From Treponema sp. (lineage in GTDB: Bacteria; Spirochaetota; Spirochaetia; Treponematales; Treponemataceae), in contig JAEDED010000009.1 of the NCBI GenBank assembly GCA_016293495.1, forward strand, positions 1-64,000: a stretch of DNA of 64,000 nt, given 5' to 3'. Of the stretch, positions 27,684 through 35,891 are shown in pieces; within the stretch, counting starts at the first letter, position 1; every line of letters begins with the position of its first letter. A program made the position numbers and the translations under genes. A model generated the notes under the pieces. The model was not told the origin of the DNA. It saw only the letters and a list, made by a program, of their open reading frames with translations, and did not search any database.

Positions 27684-29426
27684 TTAGAGTGCGAGGTCTC
27701 TGTAGTAAAGCTTAATAATTTCGTGCTGTGACTTATGTCTTGATTTAAGAAGAAGTCCGCGCATTCCAGAACGGTAAACATATCCTGATGAGTTATAGAT
27801 TTCAAACTGAGGGTCAGTTCTAAAGTCCATGTTATAAATCTGAATACGTCTGAACGGATTGATTCCCACGATTATTACGTAATGTGTAAGACCGAGAGGG
27901 AAGTCGATATCAATGAACATTGTCTTGTTTTCGTCCTGGGAAATCTTGATGTCGCGGGCAATTGTCCATGACCAGATTGTTGTTCCGTCAAGATCAGTAA
28001 CTTTTGCAAAGTGAGGGTAGTAAGGATTATTGTGAACGATTACCGGGTAAATGTCACACATTGTGCGCAGGTCAAGACCTGTAAGGTCAGAGATGTATGA
28101 GTTTACGATCAGGTAACCGCATTTTTCGAGATTTGCATATCCTGAAATTTTTCCGTACTGGATAAAGGCATCACCTGCTGTAACTGCGTTAACTACAGAA
28201 AGATTTGAATCGTTTTCTGTAAGACGGATTTTGTTGTTATCAAGCTTGCAGGCATCCGAAATCTTCTTTACACAAGGTTCAAGAACCGGTTCAAGTCTGT
28301 CTGCGTTTTCTGAACCTGCACTTTTGAGGTAAGAGTAAACGCGGAGAATTCCGGCAGCCTGTGCAACTGTAAAGTTGTTGTCAGTAAGAGAAGCAGGAAT
28401 TGAAAGAATTCGCATAACTTCCGATGATTTTTCATTAATAAGGAAGTATTCAGCAATTCTGTCGGCTGTGAATACGTCACAGAGTGAATTCTGTACGGCA
28501 TGAGAAATCATGCTCTTGTAATTTTCCATCTGAACTTCAAGTCCCTGCGAGAGTTTTGCGAGGTTTCCGAAGTAAGGAGTAGAAAGATAAGTTCTTTTAG
28601 TTCCCTTAATAAATGAAACAGGAACTGTATTCAAAGCTTCGTTGTATCTTCCGGCACTGCTCATTGCAGCTGTATACGAAATAACTGTCTGTTCTGTTAC
28701 AGTATTTGCAAAAGATGCATCGTTCTGGGCAAGTCGTGTAAATTCTGAAATGATTGCAGCGTTCAAGGTGTTTACAGAACTCTGCATTTCAACTTTTGTA
28801 GAACCTGCAAGTTCAGCAGCTGTATCGATTGAGAAACCAGCCTGTTTTACATAAGAACGGTAGCTTGCAAATTTTGAGTTCTGGAGAAGAACAAGTCTTG
28901 ATTCCTGGAGCATTGGTGCAAGAAGTGCGTATGAAGAACTTCTGCCTTCAAGAAGAGCCTGTTTTGCCTTTATGTCTGTAAATGAGTAGCCGCTCAATGG
29001 TTTTGTCACGATAGAAACGGAATTGATTTCTTCAGGAAATTCGCCTGTAATCATCAAAGGTGCAGATTCGCCTTCATCAGAAACAGCAAATGTAATCGAA
29101 ATATCGCTGTCGAAGTTCAAAGTGATTGAATTTGAAGATTCCTCGTAACTTTTAAGAACAGCCTTTTTAGTTATGTCTTTAAGGGAATATTCAACTGAAT
29201 TTGAATCATCTCCAGAAAACTGAAGTCCGTTGTATGCAATTTGGAACTGATTTTTTAGCGAAGTTTCACCTTCAGTATTTTCAGCTTCCAATAATGTAAC
29301 CCTCATTGAATGAATGGTTTTTCTTATGATAGAATCGCTTCTAAATTGAATAACAAAAATGCCGACAATAATAACGGCGTAAAGGACAATCAGTCCCAGT
29401 GACTTTCTGACAATATGTTTACGCAT
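27684..29426 (-). CDS. Membrane-anchored protein of unknown function
   Basis: A 580-residue protein I do not recognise. Residues 1-7 are basic, 10-28 form one membrane helix (LGLIVLYAVIIVGIFVIQF), and the remainder would lie in the periplasm. Early part is rich in beta-strand and Ser/Asn, the middle (about 170-400) is helical with many Ala and Ser, and the last 120 residues (DLDGTTIWSWTIARD, YVIIVGINPFRRIQIYNMDF) look like a compact mixed domain. No enzyme motif is seen. A TTGATT-17-TAAACT promoter ends eight bases before the ATG and no Shine-Dalgarno exists. It diverges from the TPR protein gene. Probably treponeme-specific and envelope-related, which is inference. Confidence 0.7.
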   Translation of the reverse strand: MRKHIVRKSLGLIVLYAVIIVGIFVIQFRSDSIIRKTIHSMRVTLLEAENTEGETSLKNQFQIAYNGLQFSGDDSNSVEYSLKDITKKAVLKSYEESSNSITLNFDSDISITFAVSDEGESAPLMITGEFPEEINSVSIVTKPLSGYSFTDIKAKQALLEGRSSSYALLAPMLQESRLVLLQNSKFASYRSYVKQAGFSIDTAAELAGSTKVEMQSSVNTLNAAIISEFTRLAQNDASFANTVTEQTVISYTAAMSSAGRYNEALNTVPVSFIKGTKRTYLSTPYFGNLAKLSQGLEVQMENYKSMISHAVQNSLCDVFTADRIAEYFLINEKSSEVMRILSIPASLTDNNFTVAQAAGILRVYSYLKSAGSENADRLEPVLEPCVKKISDACKLDNNKIRLTENDSNLSVVNAVTAGDAFIQYGKISGYANLEKCGYLIVNSYISDLTGLDLRTMCDIYPVIVHNNPYYPHFAKVTDLDGTTIWSWTIARDIKISQDENKTMFIDIDFPLGLTHYVIIVGINPFRRIQIYNMDFRTDPQFEIYNSSGYVYRSGMRGLLLKSRHKSQHEIIKLYYRDLAL

Positions 29427-29434
29427 TTGATGTC

Positions 29435-29463
29435 AGTTTAGCCAACAAACAAGGGAAAATCAA
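29435..29463 (-). promoter_or_regulatory. Promoter of the 580-residue membrane protein gene
   Basis: Minus strand: TTGATT (29463-29458), 17-base spacer, TAAACT (29440-29435), eight bases, then the ATG at 29426. Leaderless-type arrangement; the -10 box matches consensus at four of six positions. Confidence 0.45.
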
Positions 29464-29506
29464 CTGTTTGCCCGCTTTTTTAGAACAGATCGTCAGGAAA
29501 AATATT

Positions 29507-30901
29507 ATGAGAAAAACAAAACGTATTATTGCCATTTTGCTTACAGCAGGAATTTTTTTCAGCGGATTTGCCGCAGAAGTTAAAAACGAGAAGGCTGCAG
29601 AGAAAAAAACTTCTTCAAATACAAAAGTTGAGTTTGTCCAGAACCTTCAGGATATTCTTGAAACAGGCGATTTAGACAAGGCAATTGCATATTTTGACTC
29701 GCTCTCGGCTTCAGATTCCCAGGATGCAAACCTTATGCTCATAAAAGGCTCGCTTTTGATTTCTGCCGGAAAAATAAAAGAAGCTTCGGCGCTTTTAAAT
29801 TCCCTTGAAGAAAAAGCTCCTTCAAACATTGAAGTCCTCGAAATGAAAATAATCGTTGCAAAAGCTGCCGGCCCTAAATCTTTAGCAGAAAAGAAAGCCG
29901 CAATCTCAAAAGTTATTGCCCTCGATCCTAACAACGCAACTGCAAATATTGAACTCGGCCAGGAACAGGTTCTCAATCATAAATACAAAACTGCAAGAAA
30001 TTACTATAAAAAAGCACTTATCAGCGCACCTGAAGAGCCAAATGCCCTTTTCGGTTACGGACAGACTTCTTATTACCTTAACGACATCGATGAAGCAAAA
30101 ACAGCCTTCAAGAAAATGATTGCACTTAATCCAAACGAAGCAATTGCATATCAGTACCTCGGAAAACTTGAAGCCGAAGATGAAAATTACAAAAACGCCC
30201 TCGAATACATAAACAAAGCAATACAAATCGAAGATGACAATTATGAATTCTACATGGATTTAGGTCAGTATCTCCGTTACAGAGGAAAATTCGCAGATGC
30301 AGAAAAAGCCTGGACAAAAGCAATTTCAATCAATCCGGATTACTTCCTTGCATATACTTACCGTGCGGGGCTTTACGATGAACAGAACAAGTTTGACCTT
30401 GCCCTGAATGATTACCGCAAGGTTATTGAAACAAATCCTGACTATTACTTTGCTTACGAAGCGCTCGGCATTATGGCCTGGTATGCAAAAAGCTATGACG
30501 AAGCCCGCGCGGCATTTGAAAAAGCATACGGATATAACAAAAAAAATATTTCTTATCCTCTTATGATTGCAGCCTGTTACATAAAAGCCGGAAAACTTCA
30601 GAAAGCAAAGCTTTTCCTTGAACAGGTCATGAAAAATATGGATGACAAGAAGAGTGTTGAATTTTCTATGGTTAGACTTTATCATGATCAGGGACCAGGA
30701 AACGCAGAAAATGATCTTGCTTTAAAAATTCCTAAGATTGACAAGACAACTACAAGAGGAAAAATGCTTTATTATTTTGCACTTTATTACGACTTGAAAG
30801 GTGTTGAATCACTGGCCTCAAAATATTACACAGAAGTTAAAAACATGCAGAGTCCGATGTTCTTTGAATATCGTCTTGCAGAATGGAGCCTTGCAAAATG
30901 A
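29507..30901 (+). CDS. Exported TPR-repeat protein
   Basis: A 464-residue protein with a signal peptide (residues 1-21, RIIAILLTAGIFFSGFAAE) and tetratricopeptide repeats over most of its length, best seen at DPNNATANIELGQEQV, APEEPNALFGYGQTSYYL, NPNEAIAYQYLGKLEA, NPDYFLAYTYRAGLYD and NPDYYFAYEALGIMAWYA. TPR arrays serve as protein-protein scaffolds; no partner can be named. The upstream extension to 29468 is rejected because AGGAAA (29495-29500) sets the start at 29507. Its TGA overlaps the ATG of the TraB gene (ATGA), so the two are translationally coupled and may act together. Confidence 0.85.
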   Translation: MRKTKRIIAILLTAGIFFSGFAAEVKNEKAAEKKTSSNTKVEFVQNLQDILETGDLDKAIAYFDSLSASDSQDANLMLIKGSLLISAGKIKEASALLNSLEEKAPSNIEVLEMKIIVAKAAGPKSLAEKKAAISKVIALDPNNATANIELGQEQVLNHKYKTARNYYKKALISAPEEPNALFGYGQTSYYLNDIDEAKTAFKKMIALNPNEAIAYQYLGKLEAEDENYKNALEYINKAIQIEDDNYEFYMDLGQYLRYRGKFADAEKAWTKAISINPDYFLAYTYRAGLYDEQNKFDLALNDYRKVIETNPDYYFAYEALGIMAWYAKSYDEARAAFEKAYGYNKKNISYPLMIAACYIKAGKLQKAKLFLEQVMKNMDDKKSVEFSMVRLYHDQGPGNAENDLALKIPKIDKTTTRGKMLYYFALYYDLKGVESLASKYYTEVKNMQSPMFFEYRLAEWSLAK

Positions 30902-32091
30902 GCCGAACAAAACAGGTACTTGAATTAAACGGACGCAAAATTATTCTTATCGGTACCGCACATGTTTCTCAGGAAAGTATTGATGAAGTAAAGCAGGAAA
31001 TTGAAGAAAATTCACCGGACTGCATTGCAATCGAACTTGATGAACGCCGCTATAATTCCATGATTGATCCTGAAGGATGGAAGAAGCTTGATATCGTAAA
31101 GGTATTAAAACGCAATGAAGGATTTCTTCTGCTTGCAAATCTTGTACTTGGATCGTTCCAGCGCAAAATGGGAAAAAATGCCGGTATTAAGCCGGGCGAC
31201 GAAATGATGGCTGCGATAAAACTGGCAGGCGAAAAAAACATTCCGTTTACTCTGGTAGACAGACCGATTCAGGTAACACTCCGCCGTGCGTGGGCAAAAA
31301 ATTCGTTCTGGGGAAAATGCAAGCTTCTTGCATCACTTCTTGCCAGCGCTTTTGATAAAGAGGAAATTTCACAGGAACAGATTGAAAGTCTTAAAACCGA
31401 AAATGAAATGGACTCAATGATGAAAGAACTTTCAGACTATCTTCCAAAGGTAAAAGAAGTTCTCATCGATGAACGCGACAGATATCTTGCCGCACATATC
31501 TGGGAATCTGAAGGTGATACAGTACTTGCAGTTCTCGGAGCAGGACATCTTCCTGGCGTTCAGGCTTATCTTGAAAAGATGGCCGCTAAAACAGAAAGCA
31601 CAGATGTTTCTGATATTTCATCAGTACCGCCAAAATCAACTGGCGGTAAAATTGCAAGCTGGATTCTTCCGGCTGTAATCATCGGTCTGATTGTGTATGG
31701 CTTTATTTACGGCGGATCAAAAATCGGCGGTCATATGGCGCTTTCGTGGGCAATCTGGAACGGCGGTCTTGCTGCCGCAGCTACAATTCTTGCACTTGGA
31801 AATCCATTGACAGTTCTCACAGCGCTTTTGGGTGCGCCTATTACTTCACTTGCACCTTTTATCGGTGTCGGAATGGTTACAGGAATCATCCAGGCTTCAA
31901 TCAGAAAGCCAAAGGTTGAAGACATGGAAACTTTACAGGATGATGTCAGAAGCTTTAAGAAATGGTATTCAAACCGCCTGCTTCACATCTTCCTGATTTT
32001 TATCTTTTCAACATTAGGTTCTACTGCCGGAACATTTATTGCAGGCGCTGACATCGTGTCACTTCTTGCAAAAATCGGAATTCAATTCTAA
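30898..32091 (+). CDS. TraB/PrgY family membrane protein
   Basis: A 397-residue TraB-family protein. Residues 13-25 contain the LIGTAHVS motif with its His, followed by AIELDERRYN; a second conserved GAGHLPGV lies at about 212-219. Four hydrophobic helices fill the C-terminal third (WILPAVIIGLIVYGFIYG and others). In enterococci PrgY/TraB limits peptide pheromone activity and the fold resembles a metalloprotease; no pheromone system is seen here. Start chosen at the ATGA overlap with the TPR gene. Its stop codon lies in the first unit of a 20-bp tandem repeat. Confidence 0.88.
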   Translation: MSRTKQVLELNGRKIILIGTAHVSQESIDEVKQEIEENSPDCIAIELDERRYNSMIDPEGWKKLDIVKVLKRNEGFLLLANLVLGSFQRKMGKNAGIKPGDEMMAAIKLAGEKNIPFTLVDRPIQVTLRRAWAKNSFWGKCKLLASLLASAFDKEEISQEQIESLKTENEMDSMMKELSDYLPKVKEVLIDERDRYLAAHIWESEGDTVLAVLGAGHLPGVQAYLEKMAAKTESTDVSDISSVPPKSTGGKIASWILPAVIIGLIVYGFIYGGSKIGGHMALSWAIWNGGLAAAATILALGNPLTVLTALLGAPITSLAPFIGVGMVTGIIQASIRKPKVEDMETLQDDVRSFKKWYSNRLLHIFLIFIFSTLGSTAGTFIAGADIVSLLAKIGIQF

Positions 32092-32158
32092 TTTCAAGAA
32101 TTCAATTCTAATCTGCGGAATTGAATTCTAGTCATCGGAATTCAACTCTAACTTGATA
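32079..32158. repeat. Four tandem 20-bp repeats across the traB/radA junction
   Basis: Units begin at 32079, 32099, 32119 and 32139 with strict 20-base period; the shared core is GGAATTCAATTCTAA with small changes. The first unit holds the end of the TraB gene (Ile-Gln-Phe-stop) and the last two hold the end of radA on the other strand. EcoRI-like palindromes recur in each unit. Confidence 0.85.
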
Positions 32159-33489
32159 AGATCAGAAATGTTTGTTACGACAGTAACACCGTCTTCTTTT
32201 TCCGGGGCAACAACGGTCTTGTAACCAAGACTGATTGCCGTCCTGGCTCTCTGTTTAATTCTTCCGACAGGGCGTATTTCGCCTGCAAGACTTAATTCAC
32301 CAATTAACACAGTGCCGTCTTTGATTGCAACTCCTGTGCGGGCAGAGTAAAGCGCTGCCGCAAGAGAGGCATCAATTGCACTTTCTGTAAGGCGTACTCC
32401 GCCGGCAACGTTGATGTAAATATCCTGATCACTGAATCTTAAACCGGTCCGTTTTTCGATAACGGCTGCAACGCGGCTTACTCGCGCACTGTCAATTTTA
32501 TCAGAATAAACACGGGTTAAGCTTGATTTTGCCGGAACCGTCAGTGCCTGAATTTCTACCAGAAAAACTCTTGTTCCTTCAAACACGGCACATACTGCAA
32601 CGCCATTCGGAGTTTTACCTTCACGCCGCGTAATGAACATTGTACTTGGATCAGTTACCGGTACAAGACCTGTTGCCGTCATTTCGAAAATTCCTAGCTC
32701 GTCAACAGAACCGAAACGGTTTTTATAAGCCCTTAAAAATCTTATTTCGTCATTGTTTCTTTCAAACGAAATTACAGTGTCTACCATATGTTCGAGCGCT
32801 TTAGGGCCAGCAATGTTTCCGTCTTTTGTAACATGACATGTCATAATCAGAACTGATTCATGTTCCTTGACCCAGCCTACAAGTTCGTTCGTACAGTACT
32901 TGAGCTGGTTTACAGTTCCGGGAATTATTCCGCCTTCAATCGAATAAACTGTCTGTATTGAATCTATGATTACAAGTGCCGGTTTTAATTCGTTTAAGGC
33001 ATCAAGAATATCTTCAAGGCGCATTGTCGGCATTATCTGAATGTTTTCGCAGTCGACGTTAAGACGGTTTGCGCGAGATTTGATCTGGCTTGAAGATTCC
33101 TCGCCTGAAACGTAAAGAACGAGACCGGATTTTGTTTTAGAAAAAGCTGCACAGGTCTGAAGGAGAAGGGTAGATTTACCGATTCCAGGTTCGCCGCCAA
33201 GAAGAATCGCAGAACGTTTGGTTGCGCCTTTGCCTCCGAGCACGCGGTCAAATTCTTCAATGCCGGTAGAGAACCGGTCGTCATCCATGGCAGTTACATC
33301 AGACAGCGGCATCGGTTTTACCTTTGATGCAATCTGTCCCGGTGCAACAGAAGATAAGGCATTCGGATCTGTAATACATTCCTCGAGTGTATTCCACGAA
33401 GAGCATTCAGGACATCGTCCAAGCCATCTCGGCTGAACAAATCCGCAGTTAGAACATTTATAACAGATCGAAACTTTTTTCTTGGCCAT
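32128..33489 (-). CDS. radA: DNA repair protein RadA
   Basis: RecA-like branch-migration protein; 453 residues. It has the N-terminal four-Cys zinc finger (CYKCSNCG and CPECSSW), Walker A GGEPGIGKST near residue 100, the RadA-specific YKNRFG near 256 and a C-terminal Lon-like domain (VRLTESAIDASLAAALYSA, IGELSLAGEIRPV). TAGGAG-like AGGAGATATT precedes the ATG. Its last codons fall in a 20-bp tandem repeat shared with the convergent TraB gene. Confidence 0.97.
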   Translation of the reverse strand: MAKKKVSICYKCSNCGFVQPRWLGRCPECSSWNTLEECITDPNALSSVAPGQIASKVKPMPLSDVTAMDDDRFSTGIEEFDRVLGGKGATKRSAILLGGEPGIGKSTLLLQTCAAFSKTKSGLVLYVSGEESSSQIKSRANRLNVDCENIQIMPTMRLEDILDALNELKPALVIIDSIQTVYSIEGGIIPGTVNQLKYCTNELVGWVKEHESVLIMTCHVTKDGNIAGPKALEHMVDTVISFERNNDEIRFLRAYKNRFGSVDELGIFEMTATGLVPVTDPSTMFITRREGKTPNGVAVCAVFEGTRVFLVEIQALTVPAKSSLTRVYSDKIDSARVSRVAAVIEKRTGLRFSDQDIYINVAGGVRLTESAIDASLAAALYSARTGVAIKDGTVLIGELSLAGEIRPVGRIKQRARTAISLGYKTVVAPEKEDGVTVVTNISDLIKLELNSDD

Positions 33490-33573
33490 AATATCTCCTG
33501 TTTTATTATAGTGAAATTTTAAGCGCCGTCATTTTTTTCAAACCCGCACTGCAGGCCGAACGAATCGCAGTTT

Positions 33574-33954
33574 CTAAAACGAAACAGCATCGGCTTTCAA
33601 GGAATTTTCAGAGCCCTGACCTTTGAGAACTACAATAATCTGATTCGGCGCGCAGCAGAGCCATTGCCCGGCCTTAGAAATTTTTCCTTGATGAACACAG
33701 ATTTTATTCTCGCACGGAGAGGCAGTAATCATAACTTCTCCGTCTTGAATTGCAATGTGAGTTTCTCCAAGATTCCCTTTGACAGAAAAAGATTTGTTCT
33801 GATTCAGGTCGTATTCGTAAACGTCTTCGCCGTAAGAAACCTCTGCAAGAAGCTTTGAATTTCCTGTAAATATCATACTAAAATAATGCACAATAACGCA
33901 CAAAAAGAGAATTAAAATCAAAAAATCGCAAGGTTTTGTAATTATTTTTCTCAT
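33574..33954 (-). CDS. NusG domain II-containing membrane-anchored protein
   Basis: A 126-residue protein: one membrane helix near the N-terminus (FLILILFLCVIVHYFSMIF), then a NusG domain II-like fold with the family block ASPCENKICVHQGKISKAGQ and a CAPNQIIVVLKG strand. Function of these small exported proteins is unknown; they often sit near genes for redox or quinone metabolism, which is not the case here. A longer frame begins at 33987, but MRKIITKP at 33954 gives a proper membrane anchor and GAAGGA lies upstream. An antisense-side promoter overlaps its 5' end. Confidence 0.8.
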   Translation of the reverse strand: MRKIITKPCDFLILILFLCVIVHYFSMIFTGNSKLLAEVSYGEDVYEYDLNQNKSFSVKGNLGETHIAIQDGEVMITASPCENKICVHQGKISKAGQWLCCAPNQIIVVLKGQGSENSLKADAVSF

Positions 33955-33959
33955 TATTA

Positions 33960-33988
33960 TTGACAATCCTTCAATCTCATTGTACATT
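33960..33988 (+). promoter_or_regulatory. Plus-strand promoter of a candidate small RNA
   Basis: Consensus TTGACA (33960-33965), exact 17-base spacer, TACATT (33983-33988, four of six to consensus). It points away from the NusG-II gene, where no plus-strand gene exists before cysE's minus-strand end. Confidence 0.6.
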
Positions 33989-33994
33989 AAATAT

Positions 33995-34090
33995 AGCTTG
34001 TAAATAAGCTGATAAACTCTCTCCGATGTCCAGCTTGCTGGACGGTAGAGCTCTTGGAAAGCGTTGCTCTTCGAGAGCTCTATTTTTTTT
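33995..34090 (+). ncRNA. Candidate small RNA, about 96 nt
   Basis: Between two minus-strand genes lies a plus-strand unit: promoter, then about 96 bases that fold into three hairpins, AGCTT/AAGCT near 33995, GTCCAGC/GCTGGAC (34028-34034 with 34037-34043) and TAGAGCTCT/AGAGCTCTA (34046-34054 with 34074-34082) followed by eight Ts (34083-34090). A terminator in this orientation serves no protein gene. It lacks the conserved loops of SRP RNA and is too short for 6S, tmRNA or RNase P RNA. It would be antisense to the 5' leader of the NusG-II message. Confidence 0.6.
34046..34090 (+). terminator. Intrinsic terminator of the candidate sRNA
   Basis: Nine-pair stem with eight Ts after it on the plus strand; on the minus strand the bases after the stem are ACCGTCC, so it is one-directional. 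Confidence 0.85.
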
Positions 34091-34103
34091 AAACTGAATT
34101 TTT

Positions 34104-34151
34104 AACGGCATCTGTTATGTTCAATAACCGATGCCGTTTTGTTTTTATTTT
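34104..34151 (+). terminator. Second plus-strand terminator
   Basis: AACGGCATC (34104-34112) pairs with GATGCCGTT (34130-34138), inner GTTAT/ATAAC, then TTGTTTTTATTTT. T-rich only on the plus strand. It runs into the last codons of cysE, which is read from the other strand. Confidence 0.75.
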
Positions 34152-35014
34152 GACTGTGTAAGAACTGACCCTGCAGGAACTGATTTTGTAACCCAGGTAT
34201 TACCGCCGACTGTTGAACCTTTTCCGATGACGGTTTCTCCGCCGAGGATTGTTGCTCCAGCATAAATTGTTACGTCGTCTTCAACTGTCGGATGGCGTTT
34301 CTTATCCTGAAGGTCTTTCTTGACGCTCAGTGCCCCGAGAGTAACGCCCTGGTAAATCTTTACGTTATTACCGATGACTGTTGTTTCACCGATTACGATT
34401 CCTGTTCCGTGATCGATACAGAAACTTTCACCGATAGTTGCGCCCGGATGGATGTCGATTCCTGTTTTGCCGTGAACATGTTCGCTCATGATTCTTGGAA
34501 TTACAGGAACTCCGTTCTTGAATAAGAAATGTGCAAGGCGGTGAACGACGATTGCTTCAAGTCCCGGATAAGAAAGAATTACTTCTTCACGACTGTGAGC
34601 AGCAGGATCTCCGTAGAAGGCTGCCTTGACGTCGAGCTGAATCTTGCGTCTGATTTCTGGAATTTCCTGAATGAGTGCAAGAACTACAGTTTCGGCAAGT
34701 TTATAGCAGTGGGAATTTTGAATGTCTTCAACGTTTGATTTTTTTTCTTCACATACTGTAAAAAGAAGAGCCTTCTGAATTTCTCTTGTTAATATGGAAA
34801 TAATTCTGTTTACATGAACGCCTGTAATGTAGCGCAGGTTTCCTGTTTCAATATTTTCATCATATTTGAATCCAGGAAAAATCAGGAACTGAAGATCAGA
34901 AAGGACTGAGACAACATTCTGCCTGTTAGGAAAGTTTTCTGCGCCGGAACGGTTGATTCCGCCCTGCTGTTCGTAGGATTCCATGATGTTGTCGATTAAG
35001 TGGTCAATGTTCAT
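34145..35014 (-). CDS. cysE: Serine O-acetyltransferase
   Basis: Makes O-acetylserine from serine and acetyl-CoA for cysteine synthesis; 289 residues. The N-terminal helical part is followed by the left-handed beta helix with hexapeptide repeats: DIHPGATIGESFCIDHGTGI with the catalytic Asp-His, VIGETTVIGNNVKIYQGVTLG and ILGGETVIGKGSTVGGNTWV. The ATG at 35014 is chosen over an upstream one at 35059 because AGGAG lies eight bases before it. No cysK is adjacent. Its 3' end overlaps a plus-strand terminator. Confidence 0.93.
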   Translation of the reverse strand: MNIDHLIDNIMESYEQQGGINRSGAENFPNRQNVVSVLSDLQFLIFPGFKYDENIETGNLRYITGVHVNRIISILTREIQKALLFTVCEEKKSNVEDIQNSHCYKLAETVVLALIQEIPEIRRKIQLDVKAAFYGDPAAHSREEVILSYPGLEAIVVHRLAHFLFKNGVPVIPRIMSEHVHGKTGIDIHPGATIGESFCIDHGTGIVIGETTVIGNNVKIYQGVTLGALSVKKDLQDKKRHPTVEDDVTIYAGATILGGETVIGKGSTVGGNTWVTKSVPAGSVLTQSK

Positions 35015-35132
35015 ATAAAGCTCCTGAGCGGAATTAATTTGCCTGTAAAACCATAGCATAATTTCAATTAAAGTTCTATTATAAGTATATTAATAAAAGT
35101 TTTAGAAATTCGCAAAAAAATCCTTCTTGTTA

Positions 35133-35161
35133 TTGACACAAATATATCTGTTGTGTATATT
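35133..35161 (+). promoter_or_regulatory. Promoter for tRNA-Thr/rpmG/tRNA-Trp/secE/nusG
   Basis: Consensus TTGACA (35133-35138), 17-base spacer, TATATT (35156-35161). It lies about 25 bases upstream of the tRNA gene, and no other equally good promoter is seen before rplK. Confidence 0.75.
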
Positions 35162-35192
35162 TCTAAAACACATCATTTTCATTGGGTTTTTT

Positions 35193-35265
35193 GCCCTTGT
35201 AGCTCAGTCGGTAGAGCGCAACCATGGTAAGGTTGAGGTCTGCGGTCCGATTCCGCACGGGGGCT
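35193..35265 (+). tRNA. tRNA-Thr (anticodon GGT)
   Basis: Complete cloverleaf: acceptor GCCCTTG with CGGGGGC (35258-35264), D-arm GCTC/GAGC, anticodon stem CAACC/GGTTG enclosing ATGGTAA, five-base variable loop, T-arm TGCGG/CCGCA. The loop gives anticodon GGT, Thr. Discriminator is T (35265); the CCA end is not encoded. Confidence 0.95.
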
Positions 35266-35340
35266 ATATATAAAGGGAAAGATGACTGTGAGGTTAAATA
35301 AACCAAATAAAAACGATATTGTTTTTTAGGAGTATATATT

Positions 35341-35517
35341 ATGGGAAGCAAGAAAAAAGGTGCTGTTGAACTTATCGCTTTACAGTGTTCAGAATGCAAA
35401 CGCAAGAATTATACAACATCTAAGAACCGCAAAAACATCCAGGGTAAGCTCGAATTGAACAAATACTGCCCATGGGACAAAAAGCACACATTGCACAAAG
35501 AAACAAAAATTAAATAA
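35341..35517 (+). CDS. rpmG: 50S ribosomal protein L33
   Basis: A 58-residue L33 between two tRNA genes: [15 protein letters not shown] and [18 protein letters not shown]. The zinc ribbon keeps C16, C19 and C43, but where zinc-type L33 has a fourth Cys it has D46, so metal binding may be partial or use the nearby His. AGGAG lies ahead of the ATG. Too short for usual frame lists, but unambiguous. Confidence 0.95.
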   Translation: MGSKKKGAVELIALQCSECKRKNYTTSKNRKNIQGKLELNKYCPWDKKHTLHKETKIK

Positions 35518-35567
35518 TTTTTGTTATTAAAATGTTAATTAAACTGCTTCGGCAGTTGGTTATATTT

Positions 35568-35640
35568 AGGTCAGTAGTTCAGTTGGTAGAGCATCGGTCT
35601 CCAAAACCGAGTGTCGCGGGTTCGAGTCCTGCCTGGCCTG
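35568..35640 (+). tRNA. tRNA-Trp (anticodon CCA)
   Basis: Acceptor AGGTCAG pairs with CTGGCCT (35633-35639); D-arm GTTC/GAGC; anticodon stem TCGGT/ACCGA around CTCCAAA; T-arm GCGGG/CCTGC with TTCGAGT loop. Anticodon CCA, Trp. Discriminator G; no encoded CCA. tRNA-Trp just before secE-nusG is a common bacterial arrangement. Confidence 0.96.
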
Positions 35641-35673
35641 TTATTTTCTTTTTAAAGAATAGTTGAGGATATT

Positions 35674-35877
35674 ATGGCTAAAAAGACAAACGAAGCTAAA
35701 AAATCAAGTTTTTTCAGAGAATGTGTTGGTGAATTGAAAAAAGTTACATGGCCAACAAAAGATGACGTTTGGGCTTCTGTAAAAGTAGTAATCGCCCTGT
35801 CTATTCTTATGGCACTTCTTCTCGGGGGATTAGACCTAGGTTTCGGTAGTTTGTTCGAGTTCCTTTTGACTAAATAA
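35674..35877 (+). CDS. secE: Preprotein translocase subunit SecE
   Basis: A 67-residue single-span SecE that clamps the SecY channel. Seen: the amphipathic helix FFRECVGELKKVTWPTKDDV with the conserved VTWPT, then one membrane helix (VVIALSILMALLLGGLDLG). Standard position between tRNA-Trp and nusG. Confidence 0.95.
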   Translation: MAKKTNEAKKSSFFRECVGELKKVTWPTKDDVWASVKVVIALSILMALLLGGLDLGFGSLFEFLLTK

Positions 35878-35891
35878 TTAAGGAGAGACCT

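Noticed and set aside
33995..34090. SRP (4.5S) RNA as identity of the candidate small RNA
   Set aside because: The conserved GGAA-type apical loop and the internal loop of SRP RNA are absent; size alone is not enough.
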